DNA of 64,000 nucleotides from Streptomyces sp. CB01635 (GTDB taxonomy: Bacteria > Actinomycetota > Actinomycetes > Streptomycetales > Streptomycetaceae): positions 1-64,000 of the forward strand of contig NZ_NNBL01000021.1 of the NCBI RefSeq assembly GCF_002803065.1. The letters are read 5' to 3'. Shown here in pieces: positions 30,451-39,812 of the stretch; within the stretch, counting starts at the first letter, position 1; every line of letters starts with the position of its first letter. Position numbers and translations under genes: made by a program. Below the pieces are notes generated by a model. It saw nothing but the letters and a program-made list of their open reading frames with translations. It was not told the DNA's origin and searched no databases.

Positions 30451-31701
30451 GTGGACAAGCCCAAGGTCGTTCTGGGGGTCAGTGGCGGAATCGCCGCCTA
30501 CAAGGCGTGCGAGCTCCTGCGCCGGCTGACCGAGTCCGGGCACGACGTACGCGTCGTGCCGACGGAGTCCGCCCTGCACTTCGTGGGGGAGGCGACCTGG
30601 TCGGCGCTGTCCGGCAACCCCGTCTCGACCGAGGTCTGGGAGTCCGTCCACGAGGTCCCGCACGTGCGCATCGGCCAGCACGCCGACCTGGTGATCGTCG
30701 CGCCCGCGACCGCCGACATGCTCGCCAAGGCCGCGCACGGCCTCGCCGACGACCTCCTCACGAACACGCTCCTGACCGCCCGCTGTCCGGTCGTCTTCGC
30801 CCCCGCCATGCATACGGAGATGTGGGAGCACCCGGCGACGCGGGAGAACGTGGCCACGCTCCGCCGCCGCGGCGCCCTCGTCATCGAGCCCGCCGTCGGC
30901 CGCCTCACCGGCGTCGACACGGGCAAGGGCCGCTTCCCCGACCCGGTGGAGATCTTCGAATTCGCCCGTCGGGTCCTCGCGCGCGGCGATCTGGCGACCA
31001 CCCAGGACCTCGCCGGACGGCACGTCGTCATCAGTGCAGGCGGCACCCGCGAGCCCCTCGACCCGGTCCGCTTCCTCGGCAACCGCTCCTCGGGCAAGCA
31101 GGGCTACGCCCTCGCCCGCACGGCGGTCGCCCGCGGCGCCCGCGTCACCCTCCTCGCGGCGAACGCGACGCTGCCCGACCCGGCCGGCGTCGACGTCGTC
31201 CACATAGGGACGGCAGTAGAGCTGCGCGAGGCCGTCCTCGAGGCGGCGCCGGAGGCGGACGTGGTGGTCATGGCGGCAGCCGTGGCCGACTTCCGCCCCG
31301 AGACGTACGCCACAGGGAAGATCAAGAAGAAGGACGGGCAGGAGCCGGAGCCCATCGTCCTGGTCCGCAACCCGGACATCCTCGCCGAGCTCTCGGCGGA
31401 CCGGCCGCGCCCCGGGCAGATCGTCGTCGGCTTCGCCGCGGAGACGGACGACGTCCTCGCCAACGGCCGCAAGAAACTGGCCCGCAAGGGCTGTGACCTG
31501 CTCGTGGTCAACGAGGTGGGGGAGCGCAAGACCTTCGGCTCCGAGGAGAACGAGGCCGTTCTGCTCGGCGCGGACGGCAGCGAGGCCCCGGTCCCGCACG
31601 GCCCGAAGGAAGTGCTCTCCGACACGATCTGGGACGCGGTCGCCCGGCTGCTGCCCATCGGCGACGAGCGGGCCGTGGAGCGGATCTACGACGGCGAGTG
31701 A
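30451..31701 (+). CDS. coaBC: Bifunctional phosphopantothenoylcysteine decarboxylase/phosphopantothenate-cysteine ligase
   Basis: 416 residues; two consecutive steps of coenzyme A synthesis. The N-terminal CoaC flavoprotein has LGVSGGIAAYKACELLRRL, PATADMLAKAAHGLADDLLT and PAMHTEMWEHPATRENV. The C-terminal CoaB domain has SAGGTREPLDPVRFLGNRSSG and the GKIKKKDG segment. The GTG at 30451 has a GGGGAGG 8 nt upstream and is preferred over an earlier in-frame start. A 249-nt gap separates it from metK. Confidence 0.95.
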   Translation: MDKPKVVLGVSGGIAAYKACELLRRLTESGHDVRVVPTESALHFVGEATWSALSGNPVSTEVWESVHEVPHVRIGQHADLVIVAPATADMLAKAAHGLADDLLTNTLLTARCPVVFAPAMHTEMWEHPATRENVATLRRRGALVIEPAVGRLTGVDTGKGRFPDPVEIFEFARRVLARGDLATTQDLAGRHVVISAGGTREPLDPVRFLGNRSSGKQGYALARTAVARGARVTLLAANATLPDPAGVDVVHIGTAVELREAVLEAAPEADVVVMAAAVADFRPETYATGKIKKKDGQEPEPIVLVRNPDILAELSADRPRPGQIVVGFAAETDDVLANGRKKLARKGCDLLVVNEVGERKTFGSEENEAVLLGADGSEAPVPHGPKEVLSDTIWDAVARLLPIGDERAVERIYDGE

Positions 31702-31746
31702 ATGCCGCTTTCGCTCCAGCGGAGGTCCCGAACCGCACGAAGCGCT

Positions 31747-31871
31747 TACAATTCGGACACGTTCGCCTCTTCCTAAGAGCGATCGTCGTACCGCAGAATG
31801 CAGTGCCGCTGGTCACAGCGCTCCCAAGTGGCGAGACGCGTGGTCCGACGGCCGAGAGTGACCGATAAACT
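31747..31871 (+). promoter_or_regulatory. Candidate metK promoter region
   Basis: Two -10-like hexamers occur in the 249-nt coaBC/metK gap: TACAAT at 31747-31752 and TAAACT at 31866-31871. Neither has a convincing -35. No SAM riboswitch fold was recognised. Confidence 0.45.
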
Positions 31872-31950
31872 GGTCACGGACGACGCCGGGCGCAGCCCCC
31901 GGCCGTCCGCAAATGATCAGCCAGCAGCCGCTGCAACCACAGGGAGCGTT

Positions 31951-33159
31951 GTGTCCCGTCGCCTGTTCACCTCGGAGTCCGTGACCGAGGGTCACCCCGA
32001 CAAGATCGCTGACCAGATCAGCGACACCATTCTTGACGCGCTTCTGCGGGAGGACCCGACCTCCCGGGTCGCCGTGGAGACGCTCATCACCACGGGCCTC
32101 GTGCACGTCGCCGGTGAGGTCACGACCAAGGCGTACGCGCCGATCGCGCAGCTCGTGCGCGACAAGATCCTCGAGATCGGCTACGACTCCTCGAAGAAGG
32201 GCTTCGACGGCGCCTCCTGCGGCGTGTCGGTGTCCATCGGCTCGCAGTCCCCCGACATCGCCCAGGGCGTCGACACGGCGTACGAGTCGCGTGTCGAGGG
32301 TGACGAGGACGAGCTCGACAAGCAGGGCGCGGGCGACCAGGGCCTGATGTTCGGCTACGCCTGCGACGAGACGCCCGAGCTGATGCCGCTCCCGATCCAC
32401 CTCGCGCACCGCCTCTCGCGGCGCCTGTCCGAGGTTCGCAAGAACGGGACGATCCCGTACCTGCGCCCCGACGGCAAGACCCAGGTCACCATCGAGTACG
32501 ACGGCGACAAGGCGGTCCGCCTCGACACGGTCGTGGTCTCCTCCCAGCACGCGTCGGACATCGACCTCGAGTCGCTGCTCGCCCCCGACATCCGCGAGTT
32601 CGTCGTGGAGCACGTCCTGAACCAGCTCATCGAGGACGGCATCAAGCTGGACACCGAGGGTTACCGCCTTCTGGTGAACCCGACCGGCCGCTTCGAGATC
32701 GGCGGCCCGATGGGCGACGCCGGCCTCACCGGTCGCAAGATCATCATCGACACGTACGGCGGAATGGCCCGCCACGGCGGCGGCGCCTTCTCCGGCAAGG
32801 ACCCGTCGAAGGTCGACCGCTCCGCCGCGTACGCGATGCGCTGGGTCGCCAAGAACGTCGTCGCGGCCGGACTCGCCTCGCGCTGCGAGGTCCAGGTCGC
32901 GTACGCGATCGGCAAGGCCGAGCCCGTCGGCCTGTTCGTCGAGACCTTCGGCACGGCGACGGTGGACACGGACAGGATCGAGCAGGCGATCGCCGAGGTC
33001 TTCGACCTCCGCCCCGCCGCGATCATCCGCGACCTCGACCTGCTGCGCCCGATCTACGCGCAGACCGCCGCGTACGGCCACTTCGGCCGCGAGCTTCCCG
33101 ACTTCACGTGGGAGCGCACGGACCGCGTGGACGCGCTGCGTAAGGCCGCGGGCCTCTAA
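31951..33159 (+). CDS. metK: S-adenosylmethionine synthetase
   Basis: 402 residues; makes SAM from methionine and ATP. Signatures: FTSESVTEGHPDKIADQISD at the N-terminus, GAGDQGLMFGYACDE, and the P-loop-like GGGAFSGKDPSKVDRSAAY. The GTG at 31951 has AGGGAG 5-10 nt upstream and gives the usual length. SAM level affects antibiotic production in streptomycetes. A strong hairpin lies after the gene. Confidence 0.97.
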   Translation: MSRRLFTSESVTEGHPDKIADQISDTILDALLREDPTSRVAVETLITTGLVHVAGEVTTKAYAPIAQLVRDKILEIGYDSSKKGFDGASCGVSVSIGSQSPDIAQGVDTAYESRVEGDEDELDKQGAGDQGLMFGYACDETPELMPLPIHLAHRLSRRLSEVRKNGTIPYLRPDGKTQVTIEYDGDKAVRLDTVVVSSQHASDIDLESLLAPDIREFVVEHVLNQLIEDGIKLDTEGYRLLVNPTGRFEIGGPMGDAGLTGRKIIIDTYGGMARHGGGAFSGKDPSKVDRSAAYAMRWVAKNVVAAGLASRCEVQVAYAIGKAEPVGLFVETFGTATVDTDRIEQAIAEVFDLRPAAIIRDLDLLRPIYAQTAAYGHFGRELPDFTWERTDRVDALRKAAGL

Positions 33160-33193
33160 GCGGGACCCCGCGGCGGACGACGCCTGTAAGTGA

Positions 33194-33224
33194 ACGGCCC
33201 CGGACCGGTTCGGTCCGGGGCCGT
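33194..33224 (+). terminator. Terminator of metK
   Basis: ACGGCCCCGGACCG (33194-33207) pairs perfectly with CGGTCCGGGGCCGT (33211-33224), loop GTT. Confidence 0.88.
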
Positions 33225-33284
33225 CGCGCGTCTTCGCCACCATCGCGGCGGCCGCTGTCAGTGCAGTCTGGTAGGAATTTGGCT

Positions 33285-35435
33285 GTGAGCAGCGAGAACG
33301 GGCAGGGCGACGGCGGTGGTGAGGGTGCGCCGCCCGAGCAGCTTGCGCTGATTCGGGAGAGCGTGCGGCAGGCCAAGGTGCCGCGGGCCAAGCCGCGTAC
33401 GTGGCGGGGGGCCGCGCTCGCCAAGGAGCTGCCCGTGGCCCGGGTGCTCGTCGACAAGGGCGTGCTGCATCTCGACCGGTACTTCGACTACGCGGTGCCC
33501 GAGGAGCTCGACGCCGACGCGCAGCCGGGGGTGCGGGTGCGGGTGCGGTTCGGCGCCGGGAAGCATTCCGTACGGGACGGGCGCCGCGAGGGGGGCGGGC
33601 TGATCGACGGGTTCGTCGTCGCGCGGGTCGCCGAGTCCGAGTACCAGGGGCCGCTGGCCGCCCTCGCGCAGGTCGTGTCGCCCGAGCCCGTGCTCGGGGA
33701 GGAGCTGCTCGGCCTCGCCCGCGCCGTCGCCGACCGGTACGCGGGAAGCCTCGCCGACGTGCTCCAGCTGGCCGTCCCGCCACGGAACGCGCGCGCCGAG
33801 AAGAAGCCGTCGCCCGAGCCGCTCCCGCCTCCGCCGGCGCCGGACGCGGGGAGCTGGCGGCGGTACGAGCGCGGGCCGGGCTTCCTGGACGCTCTCGCGT
33901 CCGGTGGCGCGCCCCGGGCCGTGTGGAACGCGCTGCCAGGACCCGAGTGGGCCGACGAAGTGGCGCGCGCCGTCGCCGCGACCCTCTCCTCCGGGCGCGG
34001 GGCCCTGGTCGTGGTGCCCGACGGGCGGGCGGTCGCGCGGGTCGACGCCGCGCTGAGCGCCGTACTCGGCGAGGGACGGCATGCCGTGCTGACCGCCGAC
34101 GCGGGTCCCGAGAAGCGGTATCGCGAGTGGCTCGGGGTGCGGCGCGGGGCGGTGCAGGCGGTCGTGGGGACGCGGGCCGCGATGTTCGCCCCTGTGCGGG
34201 ACCTGGGGCTCGTGGTCATTTGGGACGACGGGGACTCCAGCCATGCGGAGCCGCATGCTCCGCAGCCGCACGCGCGCGATGTGCTGCTCTTGCGAGCGGC
34301 GCACGACAAGTGTGCCTTCTTGCTCGGGAGTTGGAGCTGCACGGTCGAGGCCGCGCAGCTCGTCGAGAGCGGTTGGGCCGCGCCCCTCATCGCTGGTCGT
34401 GAGCAAGTACGGGGCGCCGCGCCCCTCGTACGGACCGTGGGGGACGGGGACCTCGCGCGCGACGAGGCGGCGCGGGCCGCGCGACTGCCGACGCTCGCGT
34501 GGCAGGCGGTGCGGGAAGGGCTGAAGAGAGGGCCGGTTCTGGTGCAGGTGCCGCGGCGCGGATACGTGCCGCGACTCGCGTGCGAGCGGTGCCGCGAGCC
34601 CGCGCGCTGCCGCCACTGCGCCGGGCCCTTGGAAGCGAGCGAGGGGACCGCCGCCCTCAAGTGCGGCTGGTGCGGGCAGGAGGAGCGCGCCTGGCAGTGT
34701 CAGGAGTGCGGGGGGTTCCGGCTGCGGGCGCAGGTCGTGGGGGCGCGCAGGACGGCGGAGGAGCTGGGGCGGGCGTTTCCGGCGGTGCCGGTGCGCACGT
34801 CCGGGCGGGAGCAGGTTCTCGATACGGTGCCGGGGGCGCCGGCCCTCGTGGTGAGTACGCCGGGCGCGGAGCCGGTGGCCGAAGGCGGGTACGCGGCCGC
34901 GCTGTTGCTCGACGGCTGGGCGATGCTGGGCCGCCCCGACCTGCGGGCGGGGGAGGACGCGCTGCGGCGCTGGATCGCGGCGGCCTCGCTGGTCAGACCA
35001 CAGGGGACGGGCGGCACGGTGGTGATCGTGGCCGAGCCGACGCTGCGTCCCGTGCAGGCGCTGGTGCGGTGGGACCCGGTGGGGCACGCCGTGCGGGAGC
35101 TTTCCGAGCGGGCCGAGCTCGGCTTTCCCCCGGTGTCGCGGATGGCGGCGGTGTCGGGTGCGCCCGAGGCGCTCGCCGGGTTCCTGGCGGCGGTGGAACT
35201 GCCGGGTGACGCCGAGGTGTTGGGCCCTGTCCCGGTGCCGGACGCGGCGCCGGGACCGTCACGCCGTCCCGGTGCGCCGCCGCCGGGGGAGCACTGGGAG
35301 CGCGTCCTGGTCAGGGTCCCGCCCGGCAGCGGCGCGGCACTCGCGTCGGCGCTGAAGCATGCTCAGGCGGCCCGGATGGCCAGGGGCGGCACGGAACCGG
35401 TACGGGTGCGGGTGGATCCGCCGGACATCGGCTGA
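33285..35435 (+). CDS. priA: Primosomal protein N' (PriA), helicase-degenerate actinobacterial form
   Basis: 716 residues. The N-terminal DNA-binding domain (VARVLVDKGVLHLDRYFDYAVPEEL) and the zinc-binding Cys cluster (CERCREPARCRHC, KCGWCGQEE, CQECGG) are kept. The helicase core is degenerate: where E. coli has the Walker A GSGKT, this protein has ALPGPEWADE (residues 216-225), and the DEEH box position reads IWDDGD (around 312-317). ATP hydrolysis is therefore unlikely, as noted for other actinobacterial PriA. The GTG at 33285 has TAGGA 8 nt upstream. It follows metK after that gene's terminator. Confidence 0.9.
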   Translation: MSSENGQGDGGGEGAPPEQLALIRESVRQAKVPRAKPRTWRGAALAKELPVARVLVDKGVLHLDRYFDYAVPEELDADAQPGVRVRVRFGAGKHSVRDGRREGGGLIDGFVVARVAESEYQGPLAALAQVVSPEPVLGEELLGLARAVADRYAGSLADVLQLAVPPRNARAEKKPSPEPLPPPPAPDAGSWRRYERGPGFLDALASGGAPRAVWNALPGPEWADEVARAVAATLSSGRGALVVVPDGRAVARVDAALSAVLGEGRHAVLTADAGPEKRYREWLGVRRGAVQAVVGTRAAMFAPVRDLGLVVIWDDGDSSHAEPHAPQPHARDVLLLRAAHDKCAFLLGSWSCTVEAAQLVESGWAAPLIAGREQVRGAAPLVRTVGDGDLARDEAARAARLPTLAWQAVREGLKRGPVLVQVPRRGYVPRLACERCREPARCRHCAGPLEASEGTAALKCGWCGQEERAWQCQECGGFRLRAQVVGARRTAEELGRAFPAVPVRTSGREQVLDTVPGAPALVVSTPGAEPVAEGGYAAALLLDGWAMLGRPDLRAGEDALRRWIAAASLVRPQGTGGTVVIVAEPTLRPVQALVRWDPVGHAVRELSERAELGFPPVSRMAAVSGAPEALAGFLAAVELPGDAEVLGPVPVPDAAPGPSRRPGAPPPGEHWERVLVRVPPGSGAALASALKHAQAARMARGGTEPVRVRVDPPDIG

Positions 35436-35534
35436 GGTGGTGGACGTGGCGCGGGTGGCGCACCCGGAGCCGCCGGTGGCAATCGGCCTCTCCGGGTGCT
35501 GCCCCGAAACAACGCAGTACGCCCCACCACACCT

Positions 35535-35570
35535 CTGCCTCCCCGTACTTGACGATGTGCAGGGAGGCAG
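35535..35570. terminator. Hairpin between priA and the convergent HTH gene
   Basis: CTGCCTCCC (35535-35543) pairs perfectly with GGGAGGCAG (35562-35570) across an 18-nt loop. It lies between two convergent genes and could serve both. Confidence 0.5.
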
Positions 35571-35583
35571 ACCGCAGGTGAGG

Positions 35584-36123
35584 TCAGCCGTTACGCGGGC
35601 CGGGGAAGGCCGTTGGGCGGGGGTCCTCGCGGAGCACCGGGCTGCCCGCGGTCGGCTGCGTGGGCATGGAGCGGGCGGCGGGTACGGACGGGATCGTCGC
35701 CGTGCCGATGGGGACGGGGGGCCGTGTCCCCGCCGTCTCCGTGGCGCGCTCGGCCTCGGCCGCCGCCTGCGCCGCGGCCCTGCGGGCCCCGTACCGGCGG
35801 TGCACCGCCTGCTTCGTCACCCCGAGCGCGGAGCCCACGGCGTCCCACGAGAAGCCCAGCGAGCGGTCGAAGTCGACGGCGGCGGTCACCAGGGTCTCGA
35901 CGCTGTCGCGCAGTTCCTGGGCCAGGCGGACGGTCGGGGCTGGAGCGCGCCCGTAGACGACGAAGCCCGCGGAGGGGCCGGAGCGGCGCGGACGGTAGAC
36001 GTTGCCGAGCTGGGCGCTGAGGGTGCGCAGTGCGTCCACCTGCCGGCGGACCCGCTCGATGTCCCGTACCAGGAGGTGCAGGCTGGCCCGTGCCTGGGCG
36101 TCGTGGGTTGCGTGGTCGGCCAT
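35584..36123 (-). CDS. Small helix-turn-helix protein of unknown role
   Basis: 179 residues. An N-terminal helical region (LHLLVRDIERVRRQVDALRTL) is followed by a helix-turn-helix-like segment, DRSLGFSWDAVGSALGVTKQAVHRRYGARR, at about residues 87-116; its WDAVGSALGVTKQAVHRR core resembles sigma-70 region 4 and related HTH folds. A Pro/Thr-rich disordered tail ends the protein. The ATG at 36123 has a GAGAGG just upstream. It may be a DNA-binding protein; targets are unknown. Divergent from fmt. Confidence 0.75.
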   Translation of the reverse strand: MADHATHDAQARASLHLLVRDIERVRRQVDALRTLSAQLGNVYRPRRSGPSAGFVVYGRAPAPTVRLAQELRDSVETLVTAAVDFDRSLGFSWDAVGSALGVTKQAVHRRYGARRAAAQAAAEAERATETAGTRPPVPIGTATIPSVPAARSMPTQPTAGSPVLREDPRPTAFPGPRNG

Positions 36124-36239
36124 GAACAAGCCTCTCGAACCGGCGTTGAAACGGATGGGGCCGCATCTGTGGCCCGTGGTTGGTCAACTCTTCCTTGACC
36201 AACGCGCCAGTTGGTGAGGGGTCACGCTGGAGGGGCGTA

Positions 36240-36253
36240 TGCGCATATGCGCA
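36240..36253. promoter_or_regulatory. 14-bp palindrome in the HTH/fmt divergent interval
   Basis: TGCGCATATGCGCA (36240-36253) is perfectly self-complementary. It lies in the 258-nt divergent region, about 130 nt before fmt, and otherwise nothing gene-like is seen there. Confidence 0.35.
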
Positions 36254-36381
36254 GGGCGCGCGTCCCTGCGTACGCCCCCAGGGGGAGGTGGCCCCGAATA
36301 CCGGAGGAACGGGCCCGTGGAACGGCCATAGACTGGTGTGCTGCCCGTCAAGTCCCTGCCCCGAGAGGCCGAAAGACACCT

Positions 36382-37326
36382 ATGAAGCTCGTCTTCGCAG
36401 GCACCCCCGAGGTCGCCGTTCCCGCTCTGGACGCCCTGATCGCCTCCGACCGGCACGAGGTCGCCGCGGTCGTCACCCGGCCGGACGCTCCCGCGGGCCG
36501 CGGCCGCAGGCTCGTCGCCAGTCCGGTCGCCGAGCGTGCGGAGGAGGCGGGGATCGAGGTCCTCAAGCCGGCGAAGCCGCGCGACGAGGCGTTCCTGGCC
36601 CGGCTGCGCGAGATCGCGCCCGACTGCTGCCCGGTCGTCGCCTACGGCGCGCTGCTGCCGAAGGTCGCCCTCGACGTCCCCGCCCGCGGCTGGGTCAACC
36701 TGCACTTCTCGTTGCTGCCCGCCTGGCGCGGCGCCGCCCCCGTACAGCACGCGATCATGGCCGGCGACGAGATCACCGGAGCGTCCACGTTCCTGATCGA
36801 GGAGGGGCTCGACTCCGGGCCCGTCTACGGGACGGTGACGGAAATGGTGCGGCCCACCGACACGAGCGGCGATCTGCTCACCCGGCTGGCCTTCGCCGGC
36901 GCCGGACTGCTCTCCGCGACCATGGACGGCATCGAGGACGGCTCCCTGAAGGCTGTGGCGCAGCCCGTCGACGGCATCACGGTCGCCCCGAAGATCACCG
37001 TCGAGAACGCGCACGTGGACTGGGCGGCGCCCGCCCTGCGGGTCGACCGCGTCGTCCGCGGCTGCACGCCCGCGCCCGGTGCCTGGACCGTCTTCCGGGA
37101 CGAGCGCCTCAAGCTCATCCAGGCCGTCCCCGTCCCGGCCCGCACCGATCTCGCGCCCGGCGAGCTCGCCGTCGGCAAGAAGAACCTGTACGTCGGGACC
37201 GGGTCTTACGCGGTGGAGCTGCTGTGGGTGCAGGCCCAGGGCAAGAAGCCGATGGCCGCGGCCGACTGGGCGCGCGGGGTGCGGATCGCCCCGGGGGAGC
37301 GGCTGGGCGGGACCGACGTAGGCTGA
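36382..37326 (+). CDS. fmt: Methionyl-tRNA formyltransferase
   Basis: 314 residues; formylates initiator Met-tRNA. The formyl-THF site has NLHFSLLPAWRGAAPVQHAI, containing the SLLPxxRG signature; the N-terminus reads MKLVFAGTPEVAVPALDAL. The C-terminal OB-like tRNA-binding domain is present. The ATG at 36382 starts this consensus N-terminus. It is followed after 34 nt by rsmB. Confidence 0.96.
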   Translation: MKLVFAGTPEVAVPALDALIASDRHEVAAVVTRPDAPAGRGRRLVASPVAERAEEAGIEVLKPAKPRDEAFLARLREIAPDCCPVVAYGALLPKVALDVPARGWVNLHFSLLPAWRGAAPVQHAIMAGDEITGASTFLIEEGLDSGPVYGTVTEMVRPTDTSGDLLTRLAFAGAGLLSATMDGIEDGSLKAVAQPVDGITVAPKITVENAHVDWAAPALRVDRVVRGCTPAPGAWTVFRDERLKLIQAVPVPARTDLAPGELAVGKKNLYVGTGSYAVELLWVQAQGKKPMAAADWARGVRIAPGERLGGTDVG

Positions 37327-37360
37327 ATGGGTTCGAGCCGATACCAGCAGCGGAGCACCT

Positions 37361-38827
37361 TTGAACGACCAGCCCGGCCGGCGACCCCAGAAGTCGGGTA
37401 AGCCCGGCACCCCCGGGAAGCAGGGAAAGCCGTACCGCCGCCCTCAGAAGGACCCGGTCCGCTACCTCGCCTTCGAGGCGCTGCGGGCCGTGGACGAGCG
37501 CGATGCGTATGCGAACCTCGTGCTCCCGCCGCTGCTGCGCAAGGCCCGCGAGAAGGAGGGGCCCGAAAAGTTCGACGCCCGTGACGCCGCGCTCGCCACG
37601 GAGCTCGTCTACGGGACGCTGCGCCGGCAGGGCACGTACGACGCGATCGTCGCCGCCTGTATCGACCGGCCGCTGCGGGAGGTCGACCCGCCGGTTCTCG
37701 ACGTGCTGAACATGGGCGTCCACCAGCTGCTCGGCACCCGGATCCCCACACACGCCGCCGTGTCGGCCTCCGTGGAGCTGGCGCGGGTCGTGCTCGGTGA
37801 CGGGCGCGCCAAGTTCGTGAACGCCGTGCTCCGCAAGGTCGCGCAGGACGACCTCGACGGCTGGGTGGAGAAGGTCGCGCCCCCGTACGACGAGGACGCC
37901 GAGGACCATCTCGCCGTGGTGCATTCGCATCCGCGATGGATCGTGTCGGCGCTGTGGGACTCGCTCGGCGGCGGCCGTGCGGGCATCGAGGACCTGCTGG
38001 AGGCCGACAACGAGCGGCCCGAGGTCACGCTCGTGGCGCGGCCGGGCCGGACGACCGCGGACGTCGTCCTGGACGAGGTCGGCGAGGACTCGGCGCTGCC
38101 GGGGCGCTGGTCGCCGTACGCCGTGCGGCTCACCGAAGGCGGTGAGCCCGGCTCGCTCGACCCCGTGCGGACCGGCCGGGCCGGTGTCCAGGACGAGGGC
38201 AGCCAGCTCGTGGCGATCGCCCTCGCGAACGCGCCCCTGGAGGGCCGCGACGAGAAGTGGCTCGACGGCTGCGCAGGACCCGGCGGCAAGGCGGCCATGC
38301 TCGCCGGCCTCGCCTCCGAGCGCGGCGCCGCCCTGCTCGCCGCCGAGAAGCAGCCCCACCGCGCCCGCCTCGTGGCGAACGCGCTCGCGGGCAACCCCGG
38401 CCCGTACCAGGTCATCGCGGCCGACGGGACCCGTCCGCCGTGGGGGCCCGGCACCTTCGACCGCGTCCTCATGGATGTGCCGTGCACGGGTCTCGGCGCG
38501 CTGCGCCGCCGGCCCGAGGCGCGCTGGCGGCGGCGCCCCGAGGACCTGGAGGGCTTCGCGCCGCTCCAGCGCTCGCTCCTGACCACCGCCCTCGACTCCG
38601 TACGGGTGGGCGGCGTCGTCGGCTACGCGACCTGCTCGCCGCACCTGGCCGAGACCCGCGCGGTCGTGGACGACGTCATGAAGCACCACCCCGGCGCCGA
38701 ACTCATCGACGCGCGCCCGCTGCTGCCGGGAGTACCGGCGCTCGGGGACGGCCCCGACATCCAGCTCTGGCCGCATCTGCACGGCACGGACGCGATGTAT
38801 CTGGCCCTGATCCGGCGCACCGCCTGA
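37361..38827 (+). CDS. rsmB: 16S rRNA (cytosine-967-C5) methyltransferase RsmB/Sun
   Basis: 488 residues with a basic N-terminal tail, a NusB-like RNA-binding domain (about residues 28-165) and a SAM-dependent methyltransferase domain. SAM binding is at LDGCAGPGGKAAMLAGL. The two conserved cysteines of the family are C375 in DVPCTGLG (motif IV) and C425 in YATCSPH (motif VI, the nucleophile). The TTG start has CGGAG 5 nt upstream. The fmt-rsmB order is common in bacteria. Confidence 0.94.
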   Translation: MNDQPGRRPQKSGKPGTPGKQGKPYRRPQKDPVRYLAFEALRAVDERDAYANLVLPPLLRKAREKEGPEKFDARDAALATELVYGTLRRQGTYDAIVAACIDRPLREVDPPVLDVLNMGVHQLLGTRIPTHAAVSASVELARVVLGDGRAKFVNAVLRKVAQDDLDGWVEKVAPPYDEDAEDHLAVVHSHPRWIVSALWDSLGGGRAGIEDLLEADNERPEVTLVARPGRTTADVVLDEVGEDSALPGRWSPYAVRLTEGGEPGSLDPVRTGRAGVQDEGSQLVAIALANAPLEGRDEKWLDGCAGPGGKAAMLAGLASERGAALLAAEKQPHRARLVANALAGNPGPYQVIAADGTRPPWGPGTFDRVLMDVPCTGLGALRRRPEARWRRRPEDLEGFAPLQRSLLTTALDSVRVGGVVGYATCSPHLAETRAVVDDVMKHHPGAELIDARPLLPGVPALGDGPDIQLWPHLHGTDAMYLALIRRTA

Positions 38828-39023
38828 TCCGGACCCCGCCGCCTGACACGGACACGGCTGACCGCCGGTCCCGCGCGCCCTCAGGTGCCGGGGCCGGCGG
38901 CCTTTCCGGTCTCGCGGATCCGGGTCGCTCACCGTGGCACGGGGGCCCTGGCACGGCATCCGGGAAGCGAGACAGGTCTGGACCGGGGGGAGCAACCGGC
39001 GCCGGGCATGGCAGTCTTGGGTC

Positions 39024-39710
39024 ATGGCCGTGCAGATCAACCCCAGCATCCTGTCCGCGGACTTCGCCCGCCTCGCCGAGGAGGCAAAGGCCGTCGAGGG
39101 CGCCGACTGGCTCCATGTCGACGTCATGGACAACCACTTCGTCCCGAACCTGACCCTCGGGGTGCCGGTCGTGGAGTCCCTGGCGCGGGCCACGGACATC
39201 CCGCTGGACTGCCATCTGATGATCGAGGACGCCGACCGCTGGGCCCCGCAGTACGTCGAGGCCGGCGCCGGCTCCGTCACCTTCCACGCGGAGGCCGCGG
39301 CCGCCCCCATCCGGCTGGCCCGCGAGATCCGCGCCAAGGGCGCCCGCGCCTCCATGGCGCTCAAGCCGGCGACCCCCATCGAGCCGTACGAGGACCTGCT
39401 CCCCGAGCTGGACATGCTGCTGATCATGACCGTCGAGCCGGGCTTCGGCGGGCAGGCCTTCCTGGACCTCATGCTGCCGAAGATCCGCCGGACCCGGGAG
39501 CTGATCAGCAAGCACGGCCTCGAACTCTGGCTTCAGGTCGACGGCGGCGTCTCGGCCTCCACCATCGAGCGCTGTGCGGAGGCGGGCGCCGACGTCTTCG
39601 TCGCCGGCTCCGCCGTCTACGGCGCCGCCGACCCCGCCCAGGCGGTACGTGCATTGCGCACGCAGGCCGAGACGGTGTCGGCCGCCGCGGCCTGGGCATG
39701 CGGCCACTGA
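39024..39710 (+). CDS. rpe: Ribulose-phosphate 3-epimerase
   Basis: 228 residues; TIM-barrel enzyme interconverting ribulose-5-P and xylulose-5-P. Signatures: NPSILSADFARL, the metal-binding LHVDVMDNHFVPN, DCHLMIEDAD, and VDGGVS near the C-terminus. No Shine-Dalgarno precedes the ATG at 39024; a CAGTCT hexamer ends 6 nt upstream, suggesting a leaderless transcript. The 196 nt before it hold no recognisable feature. Confidence 0.95.
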   Translation: MAVQINPSILSADFARLAEEAKAVEGADWLHVDVMDNHFVPNLTLGVPVVESLARATDIPLDCHLMIEDADRWAPQYVEAGAGSVTFHAEAAAAPIRLAREIRAKGARASMALKPATPIEPYEDLLPELDMLLIMTVEPGFGGQAFLDLMLPKIRRTRELISKHGLELWLQVDGGVSASTIERCAEAGADVFVAGSAVYGAADPAQAVRALRTQAETVSAAAAWACGH

Positions 39711-39812
39711 GCCACAGGAACGTGAACGCCGCCCATCAGGGCAGATCAAGCCCGCCACATCTGCAAGGATGAACGGCGAGTCCAGGTTGTGAACAGCAGT
39801 GAGGAGATCGCC

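Noticed and set aside
31702..31950. SAM riboswitch upstream of metK
   Set aside because: None of the known SAM aptamer cores could be traced; only promoter-like hexamers were seen.
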